Notes under the pieces: generated by a model
The model's database searches: none
What the model saw: the letters and a program-made list of their open reading frames with translations, nothing else
What the model was told of the DNA's origin: nothing
Assembly (NCBI GenBank): GCA_963774155.1
Contig: CAVZDW010000012.1
Span: forward strand, 558,001 to 622,000
Source of the DNA: DASSUW01 sp963774155
GTDB taxonomy: Bacteria; Actinomycetota; Thermoleophilia; Solirubrobacterales; Solirubrobacteraceae
Length of the DNA stretch: 64,000 nt
Direction of reading: 5' to 3'
Shown here: positions 49,047 through 57,657 of the stretch, one piece after another
Layout of the letters: every line of letters begins with the position of its first letter
Position numbering within the stretch: position 1 is the stretch's first letter
Position numbers and translations under genes: made by a program

Positions 49047-50092
49047 GGCGCGCGGTGGTGGCCGCGGCGGGTGTCGCCGCCGCGGCCGGAGCGGCCGTGC
49101 TCCTGGCGGGCGGCGACGAGGCGCCCCCGGTCCGCGCGGCCTCCGCCGCGACGGCGACGGCCGCCGTGGAGCGGCGCGATCTCGTCGACCGCGAGACGCT
49201 GACCGGCACGCTCGGGTATGCCGACGCCGCTCCGCTCCTCGCCGCCGCGGCGGGCACGGTGACCGAGCTGCCCGAGGCCGGCCGCGTGGTGCGCCGCGGC
49301 CGCGCCCTCTACGAGGTCGACGGCGAGCCGGGCGCCTGGCTGCTCTACGGCTCGCTGCCGGCGTGGCGCGACTTCGGGTCCGGCATGGAGGACGGCGAGG
49401 ACGTCCGCCAGCTCGAGCGCAACCTGCGCGCGCTCGGCCACGACCCTGACGGCGACATGACCGTCGACGACGAGTGGACGTGGGCCACCACCGCGGCCGT
49501 CGAGCGCTTCCAGGACGAGCGCGGCCTCGACGAGGACGGGACGCTCGCCCGCGGCGAGGTCGTCTTCCGGCCGGGGCCGGCTCGCGTCGGCGAGGTGCGG
49601 GCCGCGCTCGGCCAGGCCGTCGGCCCGGGTGCCGAGATCGCCGAGCTCTCGACCACGCGGCGCGAGGTGACGGTCGACGTCGAGGCCACGCGTGCGTCGC
49701 TGGCCCGCGCGGGCGACGCGGTCACGGTCGGGCTGCCGGACGGGCGGACCGTGCGCGGCCGCATCACCGAGGTCGCCAAGGTGGCCGAGCAGCCGGCCTC
49801 CGAGGACGGCTCGCCGACCATCGCCGTGACCATCGCGCTGCGCGGCAAGGCCGCTCGCGGCACGGGCTACGACCAGGCGCCGGTCGACGTCGGCTTCGAG
49901 GTCGAGCGCCGCAAGGACGTGCTCGTCGTGCCGGTCACGGCGCTGCTCGCGCGGGCCGGCGGCGGCTTCGCGGTCGAGCGGGCCGAGGACCGCAAACTCG
50001 TCGACGTGGAGCCCGGCACGCACGCGGACGACATGGTCGAGGTGGCCGGGGACGGCCTCGAAGCGGGCACGAAGGTGGTGATCGCCGAATGA
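49043..50092 (+). CDS. HlyD-like transporter adaptor with peptidoglycan-binding domain
   Basis: This 349-residue membrane-anchored adaptor has an N-terminal helix, a lipoyl-like strand region (GTVTELPEAGRVVRRGRALYEVDG near 72-95), an inserted PG_binding_1 domain (DVRQLERNLRALGH...AAVERFQDERGL near 117-160) and beta-barrel segments with VTVDVEATRASLARAGDAVTVGLP. In Gram-positive bacteria this type links a MacB-like ABC pump to the wall. It overlaps the ATPase gene by 4 bases. Confidence 0.88.
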   Translation: MRRAVVAAAGVAAAAGAAVLLAGGDEAPPVRAASAATATAAVERRDLVDRETLTGTLGYADAAPLLAAAAGTVTELPEAGRVVRRGRALYEVDGEPGAWLLYGSLPAWRDFGSGMEDGEDVRQLERNLRALGHDPDGDMTVDDEWTWATTAAVERFQDERGLDEDGTLARGEVVFRPGPARVGEVRAALGQAVGPGAEIAELSTTRREVTVDVEATRASLARAGDAVTVGLPDGRTVRGRITEVAKVAEQPASEDGSPTIAVTIALRGKAARGTGYDQAPVDVGFEVERRKDVLVVPVTALLARAGGGFAVERAEDRKLVDVEPGTHADDMVEVAGDGLEAGTKVVIAE

Positions 50093-50754
50093 CCGTTCTC
50101 GCGCTCGACGAGGTGCGCAAGACGTACGACGGCGGCGTCGAGGCGCTGCGAGGCGTGTCGCTGCGCGTGGCGCAGGGCGAGCTGCTCGCGGTGGTCGGGC
50201 CATCCGGCTCCGGCAAGTCGACGCTCCTGCACGTCATGGGCACGCTGGAGCGACCCACGAGCGGCGACGTCGCCGTGGCCGGCCAGGCCGTGGCCTCGCT
50301 CGGCGACCGTCCGCTGGCCCGGCTGCGGGCGCGCGAGATCGGCTTCGTCTTCCAGCAGTTCTTCCTGCTCGACGGCATGTCGGCGCTGGAGAACGTCGCC
50401 ACCGGGCTGCTGTACGCGGGTGCGCCGGTGGCCGAGCGGCGCGCGAGGGCCCGCGAGGTGCTCGAGCGGGTCGGCCTCGAGCACCGGCTCGGCCACCACC
50501 CGGCGCAGCTCTCCGGCGGCGAGCGCCAGCGCGTGGCCATCGCGCGCGCCCTCGTCGCCCGGCCGGCGATCGTGTTCGCCGACGAGCCGACCGGCAACCT
50601 CGACAGCCGTGCCGGCGCCGAGATCGTCGGCCTCCTGCGCGAGCTCCACGCCGACGGCGCGACGATTCTCGTGATCACCCATGACCGCGACATCGCCGCG
50701 GCCATGCCGCGCCGCGTCGAGGTCCGCGACGGCCTCGTGGTCTCCGACGCATGA
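50089..50754 (+). CDS. MacB/LolD-type ABC transporter ATPase
   Basis: This 221-residue ABC ATPase has Walker A GPSGSGKST (37-45), Q-loop FVFQQFFLL, signature LSGGERQRVAIARAL, Walker B IVFADEP and H-loop ITHD. It pairs with the FtsX-like permease encoded next (ATGA overlap). The typical cargo of such systems is peptides, antibiotics or lipoproteins; here it is unknown. Confidence 0.95.
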   Translation: MTVLALDEVRKTYDGGVEALRGVSLRVAQGELLAVVGPSGSGKSTLLHVMGTLERPTSGDVAVAGQAVASLGDRPLARLRAREIGFVFQQFFLLDGMSALENVATGLLYAGAPVAERRARAREVLERVGLEHRLGHHPAQLSGGERQRVAIARALVARPAIVFADEPTGNLDSRAGAEIVGLLRELHADGATILVITHDRDIAAAMPRRVEVRDGLVVSDA

Positions 50755-51920
50755 GCGCCGCCGACCTCCTGCGCACCGGCTCGATCGGGCTGCGCACGCG
50801 CCGCGCGCGAGCGGTGCTGTCGGCGCTCGGCGTCGCCATCGGGATCGCGTCGATGGTGGCCGTGCTGGGCATCTCCGAGTCCTCGCGGGCCGACCTCATC
50901 GCCCAGCTCGACCAGCTCGGCACGAACCTCCTGCGGGTGTCGCCCGGCCAGTCGTTCCTCGGCGACGACGCGGAGCTGCCGGAGAGCGCCGGGGCGATGA
51001 TGGAGCGCGTCGGCGGGGTGGAGGCGATCGCGTCGACGAAGGCGATCGACGACCTGACCGTGCGGCGCAACGCCCTGATCGACGAGAACGAGACCGGCGG
51101 GATCGCCGTGGCCGCGGCCGACCCGTCACTGCCCGGGACGGTCGGCGCGCGGCTCGCCCACGGGCGCTTCCTGTCCGACGCCACGGCGCGGTACCCCGTC
51201 GTCGTGCTCGGGGCGGACGCGGCCCGGCGGCTGGGGATCGACCGCACCGGCGTGCGCGTGTGGATCGGCGGCCGCTGGTTCCAGGTCGTCGGGATCCTCG
51301 AGCCCGTCGCGCTCGCCTCGGGGCTCGACTCGGCCGCGCTCATCGGCTTCCCGTTCGCCGTCGACCGCCTCGAAGCCGACACGTCCGCCTCGACGATCTA
51401 CGTCCGCGCGGACCCCGACGGCATCGAGGGCGTCCGCGACCTGCTCAACAGCACCGCCAACCCGGAGCGACCGGAGGAGGTCGAGGTCTCGCGCCCGTCC
51501 GACGCGCTCGAGGCCCGCGCGGCCGCCAAGACCGCGTTCACGTCGCTGTTCCTCGGGCTCGGCGCCGTGGCCCTGCTCGTCGGCGGGGTCGGGATCGCGA
51601 ACGTGATGGTCATCTCGGTGCTCGAGCGCCGCTCGGAGGTGGGGCTGCGGCGGGCGCTGGGCGCCACGCGGCGGAACGTCGGCACCCAGTTCCTGGCCGA
51701 GTCGCTGCTCCTGGCGGCGGGCGGCGGGATCGCCGGGGTCGCGCTGGGCGCGCTCGTCACGGCCGGCTACGCCGCCGGCCAGGGGTGGCAGATCGTCGTG
51801 CCCCTGGTGGCCGTGGCCGGCGGTGTGGGCGCGGCCGTGGTGATCGGGGCCGTGGCCGGGCTGTACCCCGCGTTGCGCGCCGCCCGGCTGTCGCCGACCG
51901 AGGCGTTGCGGTCTGTGTAA
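50751..51920 (+). CDS. MacB-type ABC transporter permease
   Basis: This 389-residue protein has the MacB topology. An N-terminal membrane helix (RRARAVLSALGVAIGIASMVAVLGI) is followed by a large extracytoplasmic domain (about 40-265). The FtsX domain with three helices begins at AFTSLFLGLGAVALLVGGVGIANVM and includes ERRSEVGLRRALGATRRNV. It ends the operon that starts with the two-component system. Ten bases after its stop lies copy 2 of the palindromic element. Confidence 0.95.
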   Translation: MSAADLLRTGSIGLRTRRARAVLSALGVAIGIASMVAVLGISESSRADLIAQLDQLGTNLLRVSPGQSFLGDDAELPESAGAMMERVGGVEAIASTKAIDDLTVRRNALIDENETGGIAVAAADPSLPGTVGARLAHGRFLSDATARYPVVVLGADAARRLGIDRTGVRVWIGGRWFQVVGILEPVALASGLDSAALIGFPFAVDRLEADTSASTIYVRADPDGIEGVRDLLNSTANPERPEEVEVSRPSDALEARAAAKTAFTSLFLGLGAVALLVGGVGIANVMVISVLERRSEVGLRRALGATRRNVGTQFLAESLLLAAGGGIAGVALGALVTAGYAAGQGWQIVVPLVAVAGGVGAAVVIGAVAGLYPALRAARLSPTEALRSV

Positions 51921-51929
51921 GCCTCGGCC

Positions 51930-52093
51930 AACGTCAACCCCGGCATTAAGGGAGTGGGATCGGCCTGAATGGCCACTCCGAAATCTGGCGTGCTGACGAA
52001 TCCTCGCTATACGAGGTCTAGTCAGCACGCCACTTTCCGGAGTGGTCTACGAGGCCGATCCCCCAGCCTCCCTACCCAGCCGCAGTTGACGTT
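51930..52093. repeat. Nested-palindrome intergenic element, copy 2 (164 bp)
   Basis: The first 36 bases match copy 1 (21802 onward) with one difference, and the right end (from about 52061 to 52093) matches with few differences. Between them the sequence is unrelated to copy 1 but again nested: 11-bp arms 51956-51966 / 52052-52062, 8-bp arms 51973-51980 / 52038-52045, 11-bp arms 51987-51997 / 52021-52031, and a terminal CCTCG / CGAGG hairpin at 52002-52016. The element holds no gene and lies between an ABC permease and a convergent secreted protein gene. Confidence 0.8.
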
Positions 52094-52116
52094 CGCCGGC
52101 GCAACGAGGCGTCAAG

Positions 52117-52443
52117 TCAGTCGTCATCCCCGCCATGGTTCCCGCCGCCACCCGAGCGCTCGACCTCGCTGGCGACCCAGCGCCCATTGCGCCGCGCAAC
52201 GACGACCTCGATGTTGCGCATGCCGGCGTGCAGGGCCGAGAACCCGGCGATCCGCTCGAAGCGGGTGTTGCCATTGACCTTGATGCGCTTCACACCGCGC
52301 TCGCTGTCGTGGAGGCGGAAGGTCTTGCTGTCGCGGTTGACGGACAGCACGGTGCCCTCGAACTCGGCGGCCGAGGCGGCGGCGGGCGCGGCCGCCACGG
52401 CGGCGGCGACGAGGAGGGGAGCCACGATGCGTGAGGTCTTCAT
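52117..52443 (-). CDS. Small secreted DUF5666-like protein
   Basis: This 108-residue exported protein has a signal peptide (MKTSRIVAPLLVAAAVAAAP...ASA, cleaved near 27). The mature part FEGTVLSVNRDSKTFRLHDSERGVKRIKV, then VVVARRNGRWVASEVE, looks like an OB-type five-strand barrel of the DUF5666 kind. It ends in a Gly/His/Asp tail that could bind metal. ATG 52443 is chosen over the upstream ATG because it gives a proper signal peptide. Confidence 0.75.
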   Translation of the reverse strand: MKTSRIVAPLLVAAAVAAAPAAASAAEFEGTVLSVNRDSKTFRLHDSERGVKRIKVNGNTRFERIAGFSALHAGMRNIEVVVARRNGRWVASEVERSGGGGNHGGDDD

Positions 52444-52550
52444 GCCGCCAGGTTCTCGTTCGCACTGTGAAGCGGCCGCCAACGCCGGGTGAAGAACAGG
52501 GAAAAGGTGTCTACTCTGCCTCGGGCAAAGCGAAGGGGGAGTAGGGGAAG

Positions 52551-54263
52551 ATGAGAAAGGTTGGAGTGCTGGCCGTCCTGGCGACGGCGCTGCTGGTGGC
52601 CTTGCCGTCGGTCGCTTCGGCGAGGCACGGGCACAAGAGCAAGAGCAAGGACACGAACGTCCAGCTGCTGGCCATCAACGACTACCACGGCAATCTGGTG
52701 CCGCCGGCGGGCTCGAGCGGCCGCATCTCGACCGGCCCCACGACCACCGTGGACGCGGGCGGCGCCGAGTACCTCGCCACGCATCTCGAGCAGCTGCGCG
52801 CGGGCAACCGGCACAGCTTCTCCGTCGCCGCCGGCGACAACATCGGCGGCACGCCGCTCATCTCCGGCCTCTTCCACGACGAGCCGACCATCGAGTCGCT
52901 CAACAAGATGGGGATGGACGTCTCCGGCGTCGGCAACCACGAGTTCGACGAGGGGTGGAGGGAGCTGCGCCGCATGCAGGACGGCGGCTGCCATCCCGTC
53001 GACGGCTGTCAGGACGGCGACCCGTTCAGCGGGGCCTTCTTCCAGTACCTCGCGGCCAACGTCTTCTTCACCGGGACCAACCGCACGGTGCTCCCGCCCT
53101 ACGAGCTCAAGCGCGTCGGCCGCGAGCGGATCGCCTTCATCGGCCTCACGCTCGAGGGCACGCCGCTGATCGTCACGCCGTCCGGCGTCGCCGGCCTCGA
53201 GTTCCGCGACGAGGTGCAGAGCGTCAACAAGCTCGTCCGCCAGCTCCGCCGCGAGCGCAAGATCGAGACGTTCGTCGTGCTCATCCACGAGGGCGGCCAG
53301 CAGAACGCGCCGTTCGCGAACGGCTTCATGGACGTCAACCGCTGCGACAACTTCAGCGGCGCCATCAAGCCGATCGTCGAGGGCTTCAACACGGAGGTCG
53401 ACGCGGTCGTCTCCGCGCACACGCACCAGCCGTACGTCTGCACGTTCAACGGCATCCCGACGACCAGCGCCGCGTCGTTCGGCCGCCTGATCACCGAGAT
53501 CGAGATGCGGATCGACGGCCGCAGCGGTGACGTGGAGTTCATCCACGCGGCGAACCGCATCGTCACGCGCGACGTCCCCAAGGACGCGAAGCAGACGGCG
53601 CTGATCGACAAGTACAACGCCATCTCCGCGCCGATCGCCAACCGCGTCGTCGGCTCGATCACCGCGGACATCAACCGCGTGGCCACGCCGGCCGGCGAGA
53701 CCCCCCTCGGCGACGTGATCGCCGACGCCCAGCTCGCGGCCACGTCGCCGACCGACTTCGGCGGCGCCGTGGTGGCGTTCATGAACCCGGGCGGCATCCG
53801 CGCCGACCTCGTCTACAACAACACGGCCGGTGGCGAGGCGCCGGGTGAGATCACGTACGGCGAGCTCTTCACGGTCCAGCCGTTCAGCAACGTGATGGTC
53901 GTGAAGACGATGACCGGCACCCAGATCGACGCGCTGCTCGAGCAGCAGTTCAACAACCCGGGAGTCGGCCAGAACCGCTTCCTGCAGGTGTCGAACGGCT
54001 TCACCTACTCGTGGAGCGCGTCCGCCCCGATCGGGAGCAAGGTCTCCAACATCGCCATCAACGGCGTGGCGGTCGCCCCGGCCGCGTCCTACCGGGTGGC
54101 CATGAACAACTTCCTCGCCGACGGCGGGGACGGGTTCACGGTCTTCCGCCTGGGGACGGACCAGCTCGGAGGGGAGATCGACCTCGACGCGGCGGCGAGC
54201 TACTTCATGGACAACTCGCCCGTCGCACCCGGCCCGGTGAACCGGATCACGCAGATTCCCTGA
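52551..54263 (+). CDS. Secreted 5'-nucleotidase / 2',3'-cyclic phosphodiesterase
   Basis: This is a 570-residue exported enzyme with a signal peptide (MRKVGVLAVLATALLVALPSVASA). The N-terminal metallophosphatase domain shows the di-metal motifs NDYHGN (43-48), GDNIGG (95-100), GNHEFD (128-133), a HEGG motif near 245 and HTHQPY near 288. The C-terminal 5'-nucleotidase domain (about 350-560) has NPGGIRADL and the substrate-stacking region TYSWSASAPIG. It would release phosphate and nucleoside outside the cell. Its end overlaps the convergent methyltransferase by 17 bases. Confidence 0.94.
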   Translation: MRKVGVLAVLATALLVALPSVASARHGHKSKSKDTNVQLLAINDYHGNLVPPAGSSGRISTGPTTTVDAGGAEYLATHLEQLRAGNRHSFSVAAGDNIGGTPLISGLFHDEPTIESLNKMGMDVSGVGNHEFDEGWRELRRMQDGGCHPVDGCQDGDPFSGAFFQYLAANVFFTGTNRTVLPPYELKRVGRERIAFIGLTLEGTPLIVTPSGVAGLEFRDEVQSVNKLVRQLRRERKIETFVVLIHEGGQQNAPFANGFMDVNRCDNFSGAIKPIVEGFNTEVDAVVSAHTHQPYVCTFNGIPTTSAASFGRLITEIEMRIDGRSGDVEFIHAANRIVTRDVPKDAKQTALIDKYNAISAPIANRVVGSITADINRVATPAGETPLGDVIADAQLAATSPTDFGGAVVAFMNPGGIRADLVYNNTAGGEAPGEITYGELFTVQPFSNVMVVKTMTGTQIDALLEQQFNNPGVGQNRFLQVSNGFTYSWSASAPIGSKVSNIAINGVAVAPAASYRVAMNNFLADGGDGFTVFRLGTDQLGGEIDLDAAASYFMDNSPVAPGPVNRITQIP

Positions 54264-55026
54264 CGACGTGCAGCCTGGCGCGCTGCTCGAAGCGGAACCC
54301 GCCGCGGTCGGCGAAGTACTCGTCGACCGCGGCGCGGCAGCCTGACCACGCGTAGTAGTCGTCGAGCACGATCCGGCCGCCCGGGCTGAGCCGGGGGGCG
54401 ATCCGCTCGAGGCACGTCATGGTCGACTCGTACCAGTCGCCGTCGAGGTGGGCGACGGCGACCGGCTGGTCGAGCTCGATGGTGTCCTCGAACAGCCCGC
54501 GGACGAGCTCCACGTTGTGCACGCCGGCGGGCACGCCGAGCCGGCTGAACGACTCGATGACCTCCTGGTAGAGGTCGTCGCGGTAGCCGTAGTAGGTCTC
54601 GCCGCCGACACCCTCCGCCTCGCCCGCGGCGATCGTCCGGTAGCGCTCGTGCACGTCCGGCCCGTCGTGCTCGCCCGGGGGCGGGATCATCCCGAACACG
54701 TCGTAGACCTTCATCGGGCGGATCGCCGCCTTGGCGGTGGCCATCACGATGGCCGAGCCGCCACGGGCCGCGCCGGCCTCGATGATCAGGCCGGGCCGCA
54801 GCGCCTGGTCGGCCTCGGCGACCACCGAGGCCAGCGAGCGCAGGTGGTGGGGCTCGAGATAGGTGAGGTGCTCGTTGCGCGCCTGCCGGATCGCCTTCTC
54901 GACCTCGGGCGGGAGGTCGTAGCGGGCGCGGGAGAGCTCGGTCCGCGCGCGCCGCAGCTCGGCCTGCAGCTCCGGCGCCGCCCAGTTCGCGATCTTGCGG
55001 CGTACCCGCCGTGTGAAGCTCGCCAT
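54247..55026 (-). CDS. TylF/MycF-family methyltransferase
   Basis: This 259-residue SAM-dependent enzyme has IIEAGAARGGSAIVMATAKA near 83-102 as motif I, VYDVFGMIPPPGEHDG near 109, VAHLDGDWYESTMTCLE near 190 and IVLDDYYAWSGCRAAVDEY near 218, whose Asp pairs bind Mg as in TylF sugar O-methyltransferases. Relatives methylate deoxysugars of macrolides and surface glycans. ATG 55026 is preferred; the upstream in-frame ATG at 55149 would overlap the divergent gene. Confidence 0.88.
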   Translation of the reverse strand: MASFTRRVRRKIANWAAPELQAELRRARTELSRARYDLPPEVEKAIRQARNEHLTYLEPHHLRSLASVVAEADQALRPGLIIEAGAARGGSAIVMATAKAAIRPMKVYDVFGMIPPPGEHDGPDVHERYRTIAAGEAEGVGGETYYGYRDDLYQEVIESFSRLGVPAGVHNVELVRGLFEDTIELDQPVAVAHLDGDWYESTMTCLERIAPRLSPGGRIVLDDYYAWSGCRAAVDEYFADRGGFRFEQRARLHVVRESA

Positions 55027-55081
55027 GTGGGCGCGCCAGTCTAGTGCCGCCCGGTGAACCCGAGCCGGTACGCTCGGCGTG

Positions 55082-56224
55082 GTGGCCAAGAGCGAGCACA
55101 CCACGCTCGAGGTGGCGGGCCGCGAGGTCCGGCTCTCCAATCCGGCCAAGGTCTACTTCCCCAAGCCCGGTTGGACGAAGCTCGACCTGGCCGAGTACTA
55201 CGTCACGGTCGCGGAGGCCGTGCTGATCGGCGTGCGGGAGCGCCCGACGGTGATGAAGCGCTTCGTGAACGGGATCATGGAGGAGCCGATCTGGCAGAAG
55301 CGCGTGCCGCAGAAGGTGCCCGAGTGGCTCCAGACGGCCACCGTGGCGTTCCCGTCCGGGCGGACCGCCGAGGAGCTCGTGGCCAACGACGAGGCGCATC
55401 TCGTCTGGGCCGTCAACCTCGGCGTCGTCGACTTCAACCCGTGGCCCGCCCGCCGCAGCGACCTCGACCATCCGGACGAGCTGCGCGTGGACCTCGACCC
55501 CACGCCCGGGATCACCTGGGACGCGGTCCGCCGCACGGCCATGGTCGTGCGCGACGTGCTGGCCGACAACGGGCTCCGGGGCTACCCGAAGACCTCGGGC
55601 TCCAAGGGCATCCACGTGAACGTGCGGATCGAGCCGGAGTGGGACTTCCTCGAGGTCCGCCGCGCCGCGCTGGCCATGGCCCGCGAGGTCGAGCGCCGCG
55701 CCCCCGACCTGGCCACCACCAAGTGGTGGAAGGAGGAGCGGCACGGCGTGTTCGTCGACTACAACCAGAACGCGCGCGACCGCACGGTGGCCTCCGCGTA
55801 CTCGGTGCGCCCCACGCCGGACGCCCGCGTCTCCTGCGCGCTCCAGTGGGACGAGGTGCCCGACGTGGAGCCCGGCGACCTGCGGCTCGACACGGTGCCC
55901 GACCGCCTCCGCGCCGTGGGCGACCCGGCAGCCGACATCGACGATGTGCCCGGCTCGCTCGACCAGCTGCTCGACCTGGCGCGCCGCGACGAGGAGGGCG
56001 GGCTCGGGGACGCGCCGTGGCCGCCGCACTTCCCGAAGCAGAAGGCCGAGCCCAAGCGCGTGCAGCCGAGCCGCGATCGCGACCGGCCGACCCAGCGCGG
56101 CCGCGCCGGAGACCCCCAGCCCGGCGGGCCCCCGCCCGGCGTCTCCACCGGCGGGCTCCAGCGCGGGTTCGGCTCCAAGCCGCGCACCGGCCAGGGCCAC
56201 GAGCACGAGTTCGAGGAGGCCTGA
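55082..56224 (+). CDS. ligD: Stand-alone LigD-type polymerase (PolDom) of the NHEJ family
   Basis: This is a 380-residue archaeo-eukaryotic-primase-like polymerase domain. Visible are SNPAKVYFP near 19, the catalytic D137/D139 in RVDLDPTPG, and KTSGSKGIHV at 170-179 with the conserved His. The core ends near residue 300, and the last 80 residues are a disordered Pro/Gly/Arg tail. There is no ligase or nuclease domain and no ku gene in the window, so the break-repair partner genes must lie elsewhere. TACGCT lies 7 bases before GTG 55082, which favours that start over GTG 55079. Confidence 0.9.
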   Translation: MAKSEHTTLEVAGREVRLSNPAKVYFPKPGWTKLDLAEYYVTVAEAVLIGVRERPTVMKRFVNGIMEEPIWQKRVPQKVPEWLQTATVAFPSGRTAEELVANDEAHLVWAVNLGVVDFNPWPARRSDLDHPDELRVDLDPTPGITWDAVRRTAMVVRDVLADNGLRGYPKTSGSKGIHVNVRIEPEWDFLEVRRAALAMAREVERRAPDLATTKWWKEERHGVFVDYNQNARDRTVASAYSVRPTPDARVSCALQWDEVPDVEPGDLRLDTVPDRLRAVGDPAADIDDVPGSLDQLLDLARRDEEGGLGDAPWPPHFPKQKAEPKRVQPSRDRDRPTQRGRAGDPQPGGPPPGVSTGGLQRGFGSKPRTGQGHEHEFEEA

Positions 56225-57405
56225 TGCGTGCCGCGGCGGCGCTCGTGCTGGCGCTCGCCGCGTCGCTGCTCGCCAGCCCGGTCGCGGAGGCCCAGCAGGG
56301 CTACAAGTGGCGCGGCGAGCGCGTCCCGTACTTCAACGCGGCCAAGCGCTATCGCGCCGAGGTCGTCGCCGCCGTCAAGGCCTGGAACGGCAGCGGCGTC
56401 GAGCTGCGCTGGGTCAAGGCTTCGCGGCGCACCGCGCTGCAGCGGGGCGTGGTCTTCGATGTCAACAACCACGTCGTGGCGCTCAACGGCGGATCGGGGG
56501 CCCTCGGCGTCGCCGAGGTGCGCGTCACGGGCCGCCGGGCGACCGTGGGCATCCATCTCGTCAGCTCCCTGCTCAAGCAGCCCGTCGCCGGCCCGAAGCG
56601 CCAGGCCGTCCAGGTCATCGCGCACGAGATGGGCCACGCCATCGGGCTCACGCACGACGACCGCGGCTGCGCGACCATGAACACGCGGGTCAACGGACGC
56701 TGCAAGCTCCCGCCGGAGCGGTGGCAGTACGCGTGCCAGATCCTGCGGCCGGTCGACGTCCGGCGGGCGGTGAAGCTCCACGGCGGCGCGGTGCGCCTGA
56801 AGCCCGGCCCGGTCTTCTGCTCGCGGCCGCGGCCGCCGCGGGTCAACGGCCTCTCGGTGACGATGGGCGAGGACGGGCGCACGCCGATCGTCTCGTGGCG
56901 CAACCCCAAGGGCGCCGTCGCCGAGATCGAGATCGCCCGCGGCGATCTCGACGGGTCGTGTCCCGATCCCGACGAGGTCGGCTTCCTCGGCGACTCCCCG
57001 AAGGGCACGACACAGAGCCTGGAGGACGACACGTTCCTCGGCGACGTGGGCCGCTACTGCTACTCGGCCGTCACGCTCGACGACTTCGACCGCCGCAGCC
57101 TCCCGGTCACCTACACGTGGAACTTCACCGGCTCCGGACCCGAAGCCGACTTCGACTGGTTCGACGATCTCGAGGATCTCAACCCGCAGACCATCGAGTT
57201 CGACGACATCTCGTTCGATCCCGACGGCGACATCGTGGCCCTCACCTGGGACTTCGGCGACGGCGCGCCGCCGCTGCAGGAGGGCGAGGACGGCGGCGAG
57301 CCCGTCCACACGTATCCCGCCGCCGGCACCTACCAGGTGAAGCTGATCGTGACGGACTCGGCCGGGCACAGCGCAAGCATCTCGCTGCCCGTCACCGTCG
57401 CGTAG
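56224..57405 (+). CDS. Secreted matrixin-like zinc metalloprotease with PKD domain
   Basis: This 393-residue exported protein has a signal peptide (cleaved near residue 24). The zinc motif is HExxHxxGxxH: H134, E135, H138, G141 and H144 in HEMGHAIGLTHD, the metzincin form. A fibronectin-like segment covers about 215-300 and a C-terminal PKD domain (ALTWDFGDGAPP near 340, YPAAGTYQVKLIVTD near 365) may bind surfaces. ATG 56224 overlaps the upstream stop by one base. The substrate is unknown. Confidence 0.87.
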   Translation: MRAAAALVLALAASLLASPVAEAQQGYKWRGERVPYFNAAKRYRAEVVAAVKAWNGSGVELRWVKASRRTALQRGVVFDVNNHVVALNGGSGALGVAEVRVTGRRATVGIHLVSSLLKQPVAGPKRQAVQVIAHEMGHAIGLTHDDRGCATMNTRVNGRCKLPPERWQYACQILRPVDVRRAVKLHGGAVRLKPGPVFCSRPRPPRVNGLSVTMGEDGRTPIVSWRNPKGAVAEIEIARGDLDGSCPDPDEVGFLGDSPKGTTQSLEDDTFLGDVGRYCYSAVTLDDFDRRSLPVTYTWNFTGSGPEADFDWFDDLEDLNPQTIEFDDISFDPDGDIVALTWDFGDGAPPLQEGEDGGEPVHTYPAAGTYQVKLIVTDSAGHSASISLPVTVA

Positions 57406-57411
57406 CCCGGA

Positions 57412-57594
57412 TCAGGGATCGGTCCCGAGGACCGTCGAGTTCTGGCCGACCACGGCGGCCACGACGAGGTTGATGCCGGCCTGGCCCGCGCGGGCGCGAG
57501 CGAGCTTTCTGGCGGTGGAGACGTCCCGCGCCCCGATGTTCGCGTACCAGGGCGTGAGCGTGTGCTTGTCGAGTCCGACGACGAGGTAGATCAC
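57412..57594 (-). CDS. Small hypothetical protein
   Basis: This possible 60-residue protein begins MIYLVVGLDKHTLTPWYANI, then forms a basic helix (ARKLARARAGQAGINLVVAAVVG). The alternation of strand, helix and strand looks like a small folded domain. It lies 63 bases downstream of the LAL regulator gene on the same strand. No function can be assigned. Confidence 0.6.
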   Translation of the reverse strand: MIYLVVGLDKHTLTPWYANIGARDVSTARKLARARAGQAGINLVVAAVVGQNSTVLGTDP

Positions 57595-57657
57595 GGTCGG
57601 CGACGTTAGGCGCGGGGCCGCCGCGGCGAAATCGCGGAAACCACGGATCTTTCGGCC

